Made by a program: the position numbers and the translations under genes. The notes under the pieces are model-generated. The model did not search any database. It was not told the DNA's origin and worked only from the letters and a program-made list of their open reading frames with translations. A stretch of DNA of 34,056 nt from Sphingomonas sp. 67-36 (GTDB lineage: Bacteria; Pseudomonadota; Alphaproteobacteria; Sphingomonadales; Sphingomonadaceae): the NCBI GenBank assembly GCA_001897375.1, contig MKSU01000030.1, positions 1 through 34,056 of the forward strand. The letters run 5' to 3'. This document shows positions 24,999 through 34,056 of this stretch, one piece after another. Position 1 is the first letter of the stretch; every line of letters begins with the position of its first letter.

Positions 24999-27403
24999 TC
25001 GCACAGCGATTGATACGGAGCGCGACCGGAGCCTTCGCGCTCTTTTCGGCTGCCATGCTAAGCGCGACCTCTCCTTCGTCGTCAGCCGACACTGACCATT
25101 TCGAACAGATGGCAGCGGACATAAAATCGCAGATGCTGGCCGATCCAAAGCGGGCTATCGATATGGGGCAGGCCGCATTGACTTATGCCCGGCAGCACCA
25201 TTCGGCGCGCGAGGCGGCGACTTCCCTGTGGCTGCTCGGGGAAGCCTATAGCCGCGTTAACGAGCCTGCCCGCGCCAAGGTGTTGCTGGGAGAGGCATTG
25301 AAGATGGTGCAGGCGGTCGCGCCGCATTCCGTGCTCCACGCGGATATTCTTTTATCTGAAGGTGGCGTGTTGACCGCGACCGGCGATGTCGGCGCCGCCC
25401 TGGTGGACCTTCAAAAAGCGCATGATCTGTTCGCGTCGGTGGGAGAAACCCGCAGCCAGGCAAAGGCGCTCATTCTGATTGCGTTGCTCTATTACGGGGG
25501 GAACGACAATTACTCCGCTATAAAGTATTTCGATCAGGCTAGTGAAATATATTCCAAGGACCCCGGCCTGACGCTGGCGATTCACAACGGCAAGGGCAAT
25601 GCGCTGAAGGAGTTGGGGCGCTTCGCGGCTGCCGAGCAGCAATATGCACAGGCGCTGCAACTCGCGCGCAGCATGTCGAGCGACATGCTGGAGGCACAGG
25701 TGCTCAGCAATATCGCGCGCGTCCGGTTGATGCAGGGCGATCTGGCGCGAGCCGATCAGGCGATCGCCGAAGGTCGCGAACTGACGCGACGTGAGAGCGC
25801 GGCGCCATATCGGCCGCTGTTTCAGGTGCTCGCGGCGCAATCGGACTTTCGTCATCACCGACTGGTTGATGCGCGGGCGCTGATCGATGCGCGTTTTCGC
25901 GGGGTCGATCTGGAGCAGACCGAATTGAGCGACCGCGACGGGCATGAGATCGCTTATCGTGTCTATAGTGCGCTGGGCGACGATCAACTGGCGCTGGAGC
26001 ATCTCGCCGCGCTGAAGCGGCTCGACGACAAGGCGACCGATCTCGCGCGGTCGAACAGCGCGGCGCTGGCGGCGGCGCGGTTCGATTTCGCCAATCAGGA
26101 ATTGCGGATCGCCACGCTGAAAGCGAACGACCTGCAAAAGACGGTGGCGTTCGAGCGCGACAAGGCGCGCACGCAGCGCTTCGTGTTCATCGGCGCGGCG
26201 CTGGCGACCGCGCTCATCATCTCGCTGCTGGCGTTCGGCATCGTCACCTTGCGGCGTAGCCGCAACCGATTGGCCGTCACCAACACGGCGCTGAACAAGG
26301 CGCTGGCGGCGAAGACCGAGTTCCTCGCCACCACCAGCCACGAGATTCGTACGCCGCTGAACGGCATTCTCGGCATGACGCAGGTGATGCTCGCCGACGA
26401 CCGGCTCGACTCGGCGACCCGCGGCCGGCTCTCGGTGGTCCACGGTGCCGGCGTGAACATGCGCGCGCTGGTCGACGATATTCTCGACGTCGCGAAGATG
26501 GAAACCGGCCGCATGACGATCGAGGAGGCGCCGTTCGACCTGCGCGGCGTGATTCGCGATGCAGCCGGCATGTGGGCCGAGCAGGCGCGCAACAAGGGTC
26601 TGACCTTCGACCTGTCGCTTGATGACGGGCCGGGCTGGATCGTCGGCGACAGCACTCGTCTGCGGCAGATCGTCTTCAACCTGCTGTCGAATGCGGTGAA
26701 GTTCACCGAGACAGGCGGGATCAGGCTGACGACGCGCGCGGCCGGTGACCGCTGGGTGCTGTCGGTGGAAGATAGCGGGATCGGGATCGCCCCGGCGAAG
26801 CATGAGGAAATATTCGAAGCGTTCCGTCAGGCCGATGCCGGCACGACGCGGCAATATGGCGGCACGGGGCTGGGGCTGGCGATCTGCCGCAACCTGTCGC
26901 GCGCGATGGGCGGCGACGTGTCGGTCGAAAGCGAGATCGACCGGGGCGCGCGCTTCATGCTCGACCTGCCGCTTCAGCCGGCGGAAGCGCCTGCCGCTCC
27001 GGCAGTTTCCGATGGGCAAGGCATATTGGTCGTCGATCGCAGCCCGATTACGCGCGCGATGTTCAAGACCTTGTTCGAGCCGCGTGCGGGCACCGTCACC
27101 TTCGCCGGATCGGTGGACGAGGCGCTGACGCTTCTCGCCGACGGCGCTCCGCGCACCGTGTTGATCGACGATGCGACGCTGCAAACCGCACCCGACCGGC
27201 ATGAGGCGATCGCGAAGCTGCGCGCCGCCGCGCCGGACGCGAGGCTGGCGGTCCTCGGCCCCGCCGCGCTCGGGGAGGAGCGTGCCACGTTGGAACAGGC
27301 GGGCGTCGATCGCGTTGTCGTAAAGCCGATCGCAAAAGATGCTTTGTTAACCGAACTATTCGATGAACCGAGCGCGAGGTTGCTTGTGTCTGCGGCGGCA
27401 TGA
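24983..27403 (+). CDS. Hybrid sensor histidine kinase with periplasmic TPR domain
   Basis: An inner-membrane kinase of 806 residues. An N-terminal signal sequence precedes a periplasmic array of TPR-like helices (about 45-345) and a coiled coil. One transmembrane helix (FVFIGAALATALIISLLAFG, about 400-423) leads to the cytoplasmic HisKA domain with SHEIRTPLNG (phospho-acceptor His453). HATPase has N box NLLSNAVKF (about 566-574), G1 DSGIGI (from 597) and G2 GGTGLGLAI. Residues 680-795 form a receiver-like domain with Asp729-Asp730 and Lys781, but Arg686 replaces an acidic residue and the Thr/Ser switch is missing. The ATG at 24983 overlaps the phosphodiesterase stop. A single-domain receiver follows. 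Confidence 0.9.
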   Translation: MEARLIAQRLIRSATGAFALFSAAMLSATSPSSSADTDHFEQMAADIKSQMLADPKRAIDMGQAALTYARQHHSAREAATSLWLLGEAYSRVNEPARAKVLLGEALKMVQAVAPHSVLHADILLSEGGVLTATGDVGAALVDLQKAHDLFASVGETRSQAKALILIALLYYGGNDNYSAIKYFDQASEIYSKDPGLTLAIHNGKGNALKELGRFAAAEQQYAQALQLARSMSSDMLEAQVLSNIARVRLMQGDLARADQAIAEGRELTRRESAAPYRPLFQVLAAQSDFRHHRLVDARALIDARFRGVDLEQTELSDRDGHEIAYRVYSALGDDQLALEHLAALKRLDDKATDLARSNSAALAAARFDFANQELRIATLKANDLQKTVAFERDKARTQRFVFIGAALATALIISLLAFGIVTLRRSRNRLAVTNTALNKALAAKTEFLATTSHEIRTPLNGILGMTQVMLADDRLDSATRGRLSVVHGAGVNMRALVDDILDVAKMETGRMTIEEAPFDLRGVIRDAAGMWAEQARNKGLTFDLSLDDGPGWIVGDSTRLRQIVFNLLSNAVKFTETGGIRLTTRAAGDRWVLSVEDSGIGIAPAKHEEIFEAFRQADAGTTRQYGGTGLGLAICRNLSRAMGGDVSVESEIDRGARFMLDLPLQPAEAPAAPAVSDGQGILVVDRSPITRAMFKTLFEPRAGTVTFAGSVDEALTLLADGAPRTVLIDDATLQTAPDRHEAIAKLRAAAPDARLAVLGPAALGEERATLEQAGVDRVVVKPIAKDALLTELFDEPSARLLVSAAA

Positions 27404-27421
27404 CGCGATAAAGGTACGGAG

Positions 27422-27460
27422 ATGAAACGACCGTCGCGCGATCCGGGCTCACGGCCATGA
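27422..27460 (+). CDS. Candidate 12-residue leader ORF for the response regulator
   Basis: An ATG with AAGG 7 nt upstream opens a 12-codon frame (MKRPSRDPGSRP). Its TGA (27458-27460) overlaps the response-regulator ATG (27457-27459) as ATGA. The regulator itself lacks a clear ribosome site, so ribosomes finishing this leader could re-initiate there. Its composition (Arg/Pro) suggests no membrane role. It may be only a chance frame. Confidence 0.35.
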   Translation: MKRPSRDPGSRP

Positions 27461-27843
27461 ACGTACTGTTTATTGAGGACGACCGGATGAACCGGCGGGT
27501 GGTCGGCGACATGCTTGAGGTCGCCGGCGCCGCCATGACGGGCGCGGAGAATGCGGAGGAGGGGCTCGCCATCCTCGACCGCGAGGACTTCGATATCCTG
27601 CTGGTCGATCTGCGGATGCCGGGGATGGACGGTATCTCCGCGATCCGGGCGATCCGCGCGCGCGACGACGCCAAGGCCAACGTGCCGGTGATCGTCGTCA
27701 CCGCCGATACCGCGCCGGACCTGCGCGAACGCTGCCTCGCCGCCGGGGCGGACGATGTGATTTTCAAGCCGGTCGCGATGGACATATTGTTCGAGGCGAT
27801 GGGCCGCGTGCTGGCTTCCGGCGACGACGGGATGATCGGCTGA
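27457..27843 (+). CDS. Single-domain response regulator (CheY-like)
   Basis: A stand-alone receiver of 128 residues with no output domain. All key residues are visible: acidic pocket Asp8-Asp9 (FIEDD), phospho-acceptor Asp51 (LLVDLRMPGMDG), Thr82 (VVTAD) and Lys104 (FKPV). It is therefore phosphorylation-competent, unlike the receiver fused to the kinase just upstream, and is the likely phosphate partner of that kinase. Its target, perhaps a c-di-GMP enzyme or a phosphotransfer protein, is not visible. The gene starts 53 nt after the kinase stop, and its ATG overlaps a short upstream ORF. Confidence 0.92.
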   Translation: MNVLFIEDDRMNRRVVGDMLEVAGAAMTGAENAEEGLAILDREDFDILLVDLRMPGMDGISAIRAIRARDDAKANVPVIVVTADTAPDLRERCLAAGADDVIFKPVAMDILFEAMGRVLASGDDGMIG

Positions 27844-27894
27844 GCGAAAGGTCGAACGGCGCCTCGAATCGAGTGATTTTGGGGCTTCCTTTCA

Positions 27895-27923
27895 TTGCGT
27901 CGCCAAACGCGGATTCCCATATC
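27895..27923 (+). promoter_or_regulatory. Candidate promoter of the small lipoprotein gene
   Basis: TTGCGT (27895-27900) and CATATC (27918-27923) are separated by 17 bp, about 30 nt before the lipoprotein ATG. Both boxes match the sigma-70 consensus only partly; the spacing and position are what support it. Confidence 0.35.
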
Positions 27924-27953
27924 GGCGCGGCGGACTTGCGCAGGAGAACGCCG

Positions 27954-28292
27954 ATGAGAACCGCCGTCACGATTATTCCCCTGATCCTTCTCGCCGCCTG
28001 TTCCGGTAATCCGGCCAGCCCCGCGGCGAACAATATGCAGGCCGCGGCTCCCGGTAATGTGCAGGATTATGCGGCTGCCGTCGCCGTGCTCCCGGTCGGT
28101 CAGCAGCGCGGCGTGTTTCTGCGCGCGATCCGCGACGCGGGTTTGCCGTGTCAGGACATCATCGATTCCACCCGCTTCCCCGATGAGCATGGCGTGAGCA
28201 GCTGGCGGGCGGAATGCGACGACGGCAGCCAGCATCTGATCGAGATCCGCAAGGACGGCACCGCGACCGTGGCGAGCCGGCCGCAGCGCTGA
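27954..28292 (+). CDS. Small conserved lipoprotein of unknown function
   Basis: A 112-residue envelope lipoprotein. The first 16 residues are a lipoprotein signal ending in the lipobox L-A-A-C (Cys16), with Ser next, favouring outer-membrane sorting. A Pro/Asn/Ala linker leads to a compact C-terminal domain with two Cys residues (GLPCQDII and AECDDG), which could form a disulfide. I do not recognise the family; the domain resembles short proteins of sphingomonads listed as hypothetical. The ATG at 27954 has AGGAGA 6-7 nt upstream. A frame start at 27873 would add 27 residues before the signal, which is implausible. Confidence 0.8.
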   Translation: MRTAVTIIPLILLAACSGNPASPAANNMQAAAPGNVQDYAAAVAVLPVGQQRGVFLRAIRDAGLPCQDIIDSTRFPDEHGVSSWRAECDDGSQHLIEIRKDGTATVASRPQR

Positions 28293-28335
28293 GCGCGCCT
28301 TGCCAGTTCGCCCCGCAAGCGATAGATCGCCGCGA

Positions 28336-28354
28336 CCCGCCCGATCCGGGCGGG
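28336..28354. terminator. Strong hairpin downstream of the lipoprotein gene
   Basis: CCCGCCCG (28336-28343), loop ATC, and CGGGCGGG form a perfect 8-bp stem between the lipoprotein gene and the MATE gene. There is no U-tract after it, so it is not a standard intrinsic terminator. It may still stop or stabilise transcripts. Confidence 0.35.
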
Positions 28355-28411
28355 AATGCTGGCGTGCGACCCGGCAATCGCATCAATTGAACGACCGGCA
28401 CTCGCACGACC

Positions 28412-29818
28412 ATGACCGCGCCCGATACCCTTGCGCCGCTCACCGGCTCCGCTCCCGCGACAACGGGTGAGGAGTTTCGCGCGCTGGTGAGGCTCGCCGG
28501 CCCGCTGGTCGGCGCCAACCTGCTGCAAATGGCGGTCGCGGCGGTCGACGTGATCTTCGTCGCGCGGCTGGGCACGGTGGAGCTGGCGGCGGCGACGCTC
28601 GGCGTCTTCCTGTTCAACGTGCTGATGTATGCGACGATCGGCCTGACGACGGCGGCCGCGCCGCTGATCGCCGCCGAACTCGGCCGGCGCAAACATGCCG
28701 TGCGCGAGGTGCGGCGCAGCTTCCGCATGGCGCTGTGGGTAGGGGCAGCCGCCGCTGTCGTCGTGATGGCGATCCTGTGGAACGGCGAGGCGCTGCTGCG
28801 GCTCGCCGATCAGGACCCGGATGTGGCGCGGCGCTCCGGCCATTTCCTGCGCATCCTGCTGATCGGGATCGTTCCCGCCATCGCCGCGGCGGTGATGCGG
28901 ACGGCGGCGGCGGCGCTGGGGCGGCCGGGCTGGGCCTTCGGCGTGACCGGGATGGCGCTGGCGTTCAGCATTGTCGCCAACTGGTGCCTGGTGTTCGGCA
29001 ACGCGGGCTTTCCCCGGCTGGGGCTGGAAGGGTCCGCGCTGGCGAGCGTCCTCAGCCTGTCGGCGATGGCGATCGCTTACTGGCTGATCCTGCATTTCGA
29101 TCCGCGGCTGCGGCGCTATCGCCTGTTCGGGCGCTGGTGGCGCAGCGAATGGTCGCGCTTCCGCGAGATCACCCGGCTCGGCCTGCCGATCGCGCTGACG
29201 TGGATGGCGGAGGGCGCGCTGTTCGGTGGCGCCTCGCTCCTGATGGGGATTCTCGGCGTGAAGGAGGTGGCGGCCCATGCCGTCGCGCTCAACATCGCCT
29301 CGCTCACCTTCCAGGTGCCGCTCGGCGTGGCGCAGGCCGCGACGATCCGTGTCGGCATGGCCTTCGGCGCGCGCGATCACGGCTGGATCACGCGGGCGGG
29401 CAGGGTGGCGCTGGCGGTCGGCGCGGGCAGCATGGCGATCAGCGCGATCGCGATGTGGGTCGCGCCCCGGCTGTTCGTCAGCGCCTATCTCGACGTGGGC
29501 GACCCGGCGAACGCGACGGTCGTGCGGCTCGCGATCAGCTATCTCGCCGTGGCGGCGGTGTTCCAGCTCGTCGACGGCGTGCAGGTGGTGGCGGCAGCGA
29601 ACCTGCGCGGGTTGCAGGATACGCGCGTGCCGATGCTGGTGGCGCTGTTCGGCTATTGGGTGGTCGGCTTCGGCACCGCGATCGCGCTGGGCTTCCGCAC
29701 GGCGCTCGCGGGGGTCGGCATCTGGATGGGGCTGGCGGCCGGGTTGCTGGTGGTCTCGATCCTGCTGACATGGCGCTGGAGCGCGCGCGAGCGGATCGGG
29801 CTGGCGCGCGCGCGGTAA
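28412..29818 (+). CDS. MATE family efflux transporter
   Basis: A 468-residue inner-membrane exporter of the MATE (NorM-like) family, which uses Na+ or H+ gradients to expel drugs and cations. About 12 hydrophobic helices occur in two homologous halves. The N-half begins EFRALVRLAGPLVGANLLQM, with VIFVARLGTVELAAATLG. The C-half begins SEWSRFREITRLGLPIALTW, and the family segment GDHG-like is seen as GMAFGARDHGW. Substrate is unknown. No ribosome site is obvious at the ATG. It is separated from the lipoprotein gene by a 119-nt spacer with a strong hairpin. Confidence 0.92.
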   Translation: MTAPDTLAPLTGSAPATTGEEFRALVRLAGPLVGANLLQMAVAAVDVIFVARLGTVELAAATLGVFLFNVLMYATIGLTTAAAPLIAAELGRRKHAVREVRRSFRMALWVGAAAAVVVMAILWNGEALLRLADQDPDVARRSGHFLRILLIGIVPAIAAAVMRTAAAALGRPGWAFGVTGMALAFSIVANWCLVFGNAGFPRLGLEGSALASVLSLSAMAIAYWLILHFDPRLRRYRLFGRWWRSEWSRFREITRLGLPIALTWMAEGALFGGASLLMGILGVKEVAAHAVALNIASLTFQVPLGVAQAATIRVGMAFGARDHGWITRAGRVALAVGAGSMAISAIAMWVAPRLFVSAYLDVGDPANATVVRLAISYLAVAAVFQLVDGVQVVAAANLRGLQDTRVPMLVALFGYWVVGFGTAIALGFRTALAGVGIWMGLAAGLLVVSILLTWRWSARERIGLARAR

Positions 29819-29847
29819 ACCGTCACAAAATTTTTGTAGCGCAGCCA

Positions 29848-29876
29848 TTGAATGCGTGCGCGACGACACGCATATG
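29848..29876 (+). promoter_or_regulatory. groESL promoter, probably RpoH-type
   Basis: TTGAAT (29848-29853) and CATATG (29871-29876) are 17 bp apart, immediately upstream of the CIRCE element. The -10 resembles heat-shock sigma-32 sites more than a TATAAT box. The start of transcription would fall at the edge of CIRCE, so HrcA binding would block it. Confidence 0.55.
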
Positions 29877-29884
29877 CGCGGCGC

Positions 29885-29909
29885 TGGCACTCGTCTTCCG
29901 TGAGTGCCA
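29885..29909. promoter_or_regulatory. CIRCE operator (HrcA site) of groESL
   Basis: TGGCACTC (29885-29892), a 9-nt spacer and GAGTGCCA (29902-29909) form a perfect 8-bp inverted repeat. The CIRCE consensus is TTAGCACTC-N9-GAGTGCTAA, so the core and spacing match. It lies 37 nt upstream of the groES ATG. It indicates repression by HrcA, whose gene is not in the window. Confidence 0.92.
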
Positions 29910-29945
29910 ACGAATTGTCACATTGCCTTTAGAGAGGGTACAGCA

Positions 29946-30236
29946 ATGAACTTTCGTCCGTTGCACGACCGCGTTCTCGTTCGCCGCGTCGAGGCGGAGG
30001 AGAAGACGGCCGGCGGGATCATCATCCCCGACACCGCCAAGGAAAAGCCGCAGGAGGGCGAGGTCGTCGCCGCCGGCGCCGGTGTCAAGGCCGAGGACGG
30101 CAAGCTCACGCCGCTCGACGTGAAGGCCGGCGATCGCATCCTGTTCGGCAAGTGGTCCGGCACCGAGGTGAAGGTGAACGGCGAAGACCTGCTGATCATG
30201 AAGGAAAGCGACATCCTCGGCGTGATCGAGGGCTGA
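29946..30236 (+). CDS. groES: Co-chaperonin GroES
   Basis: The 10-kDa lid of the GroEL chaperonin, 96 residues. It opens [18 protein letters not shown], carries the mobile loop [19 protein letters not shown], and ends with [11 protein letters not shown], all family landmarks. The ATG at 29946 has AGAGAGGG upstream; an upstream frame start at 29904 lies over CIRCE and is rejected. It is followed by groEL after 45 nt and shares the RpoH-like promoter and CIRCE. Confidence 0.98.
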   Translation: MNFRPLHDRVLVRRVEAEEKTAGGIIIPDTAKEKPQEGEVVAAGAGVKAEDGKLTPLDVKAGDRILFGKWSGTEVKVNGEDLLIMKESDILGVIEG

Positions 30237-30254
30237 GCCTTTCCCCAATACTGA

Positions 30255-31919
<1,665 letters not shown>

Positions 31920-32003
31920 TTTTCGACCGGGGCAGCAGAAGCTGCGCCGGACAGAAAATCAGAACGGCCAGCCGGTCGGCAAGGCCGATCCGGTCTGACG
32001 TCA

Positions 32004-32026
32004 GGGCGGCGGCTTGGCCGTCGCCC
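32004..32026 (+). other. Strong hairpin in the groEL 3' region
   Basis: GGGCGGCGGC (32004-32013), loop TTG, and GCCGTCGCCC form a 10-bp stem with one G-T pair. It follows a shorter hairpin near 31930-31945 (GCAGC-AGAA-GCTGC) and precedes the U-tract terminator at 32047-32080. It may act as a 3' mRNA stabiliser. Confidence 0.5.
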
Positions 32027-32046
32027 GGTCCCGAACCGAAAAGATC

Positions 32047-32080
32047 AGGTCGGGGGCACCACGCCTCCGGCCTTTTCTTT
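32047..32080 (+). terminator. Intrinsic terminator of groESL
   Basis: AGGTCGGGGG (32047-32056) pairs with CCTCCGGCCT (32064-32073) through a 7-nt loop, 10 bp with two G-T pairs, followed by TTTTCTTT (32073-32080). The U-run and stem are typical of rho-independent termination. It separates groEL from the ABC-F gene. Confidence 0.75.
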
Positions 32081-32109
32081 ATCCGGGCGTCCCCCTATCT
32101 GCCACCCCC

Positions 32110-33890
<1,781 letters not shown>

Positions 33891-33894
<4 letters not shown>

Positions 33895-34016
33895 AGCGAT
33901 TTCGAGGCAGGTGGAAACGCAGTTCAGCGCAGCTAATCACCTGCCCGCTCGGAAATCGCGGCAAACAAGGAAAATAGAGCGGTGATCCGATGCAATCGGA
34001 TCGACAACCGCTCTAG
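33891..34016 (+). repeat. 126-bp double-hairpin repeat, copy 2
   Basis: Direct-orientation partner of 96-222, differing by three substitutions and one 1-nt indel. It begins with CTAG at 33891, whose TAG is the stop of the ABC-F gene, and ends with CTAG at 34013-34016. The same two hairpins are present. The inner arm of the second is GATCCGAT with ATCGGATC, more perfect than in copy 1. The 16-nt flank to its right is the inverse of the left flank of copy 1. Confidence 0.85.
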
Positions 34017-34032
34017 GCGTTGTCTGCATTCA
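34013..34032 (-). repeat. 20-nt inverted repeat, right partner
   Basis: The exact reverse complement of 80-99. Read on the minus strand it begins with TGA (34032-34030), which is also the stop of the possible gene fragment at 34030-34056. Confidence 0.85.
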
Positions 34033-34056
34033 TCGTAACCAGATGATGGCGCAGGC
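34030..34056 (-). CDS. Possible 3' end of a gene running off the right edge
   Basis: On the minus strand eight codons enter from the window edge, encoding ACAIIWLR, and end with TGA. The peptide resembles the end of a membrane segment with a terminal Arg. If real, its stop is the first triplet of the 16-nt flank of the repeat. Only 27 nt are visible, so the identity cannot be given. Confidence 0.25.
   Translation of the reverse strand, partial: ACAIIWLR

Noticed and set aside
29825-29837. ACAAAA followed by TTTTTGT after the MATE stop, as a terminator
   Set aside because: The palindrome has no room for a loop and no GC-rich stem, so it cannot act as a standard intrinsic terminator.

Overview
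The window is a GC-rich (coding third positions dominated by G/C), gene-dense stretch of bacterial chromosome. It most resembles a Sphingomonas-type alphaproteobacterium. This rests on recognised protein families and gene order (DnaE, tamA-tamB, a class III-like PhaC with a short PhaE-like partner, groES-groEL behind a CIRCE), not on a database search. I see no tRNA, rRNA, CRISPR array, transposase or phage gene.

Layout. (1) 1-222: the left edge, a 16-nt flank and the first copy of a ~127-bp double-hairpin repeat. (2) 219-5544: an HdeD-family membrane protein (minus), the replicative polymerase subunit dnaE (plus), a secreted cyclophilin (minus) and a phasin (plus). (3) 5559-14247: a seven-gene minus-strand run. 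In transcription order it is an RND tripartite pump (adaptor, permease, outer-membrane factor), phaE-like, phaC, a GNAT acetyltransferase and an alpha/beta hydrolase, with overlaps or gaps of at most 40 nt. (4) 14385-15158: a crotonase-fold protein lacking the usual catalytic glutamates. (5) 15338-21573: tamA-tamB, overlapping by one base. (6) 21642-23117: an EthA-like Baeyer-Villiger monooxygenase, followed by a 567-nt low-GC gap that may hold a 17-residue ORF. (7) 23685-27843: a signalling cluster of a c-di-GMP phosphodiesterase, a TPR hybrid histidine kinase and a single-domain response regulator. (8) 27954-29818: a small lipoprotein and a MATE exporter. (9) 29848-32080: the groES-groEL heat-shock operon with a RpoH-like promoter, CIRCE and terminator. 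(10) 32110-33894: an ABC-F ATPase, ending inside the second copy of the repeat.

How the genes fit together. The phasin, phaE-like gene and phaC form a polyhydroxyalkanoate locus. The phaEC pair appears to be co-transcribed with an efflux pump, which is unusual. tamA and tamB together span the periplasm for outer-membrane protein assembly. The phosphodiesterase, kinase and regulator probably link a periplasmic TPR sensor to c-di-GMP turnover.

Most of the window is housekeeping DNA, and I do not see a complete, clearly undescribed system. The best leads are: the repeat whose CTAG terminus supplies the stop codons of two genes 33.7 kb apart; the pump-PHA operon; the crotonase without catalytic glutamates; the kinase with a degenerate receiver; the leader ORF coupled to the response regulator; and the 17-residue ORF in the 567-nt gap.
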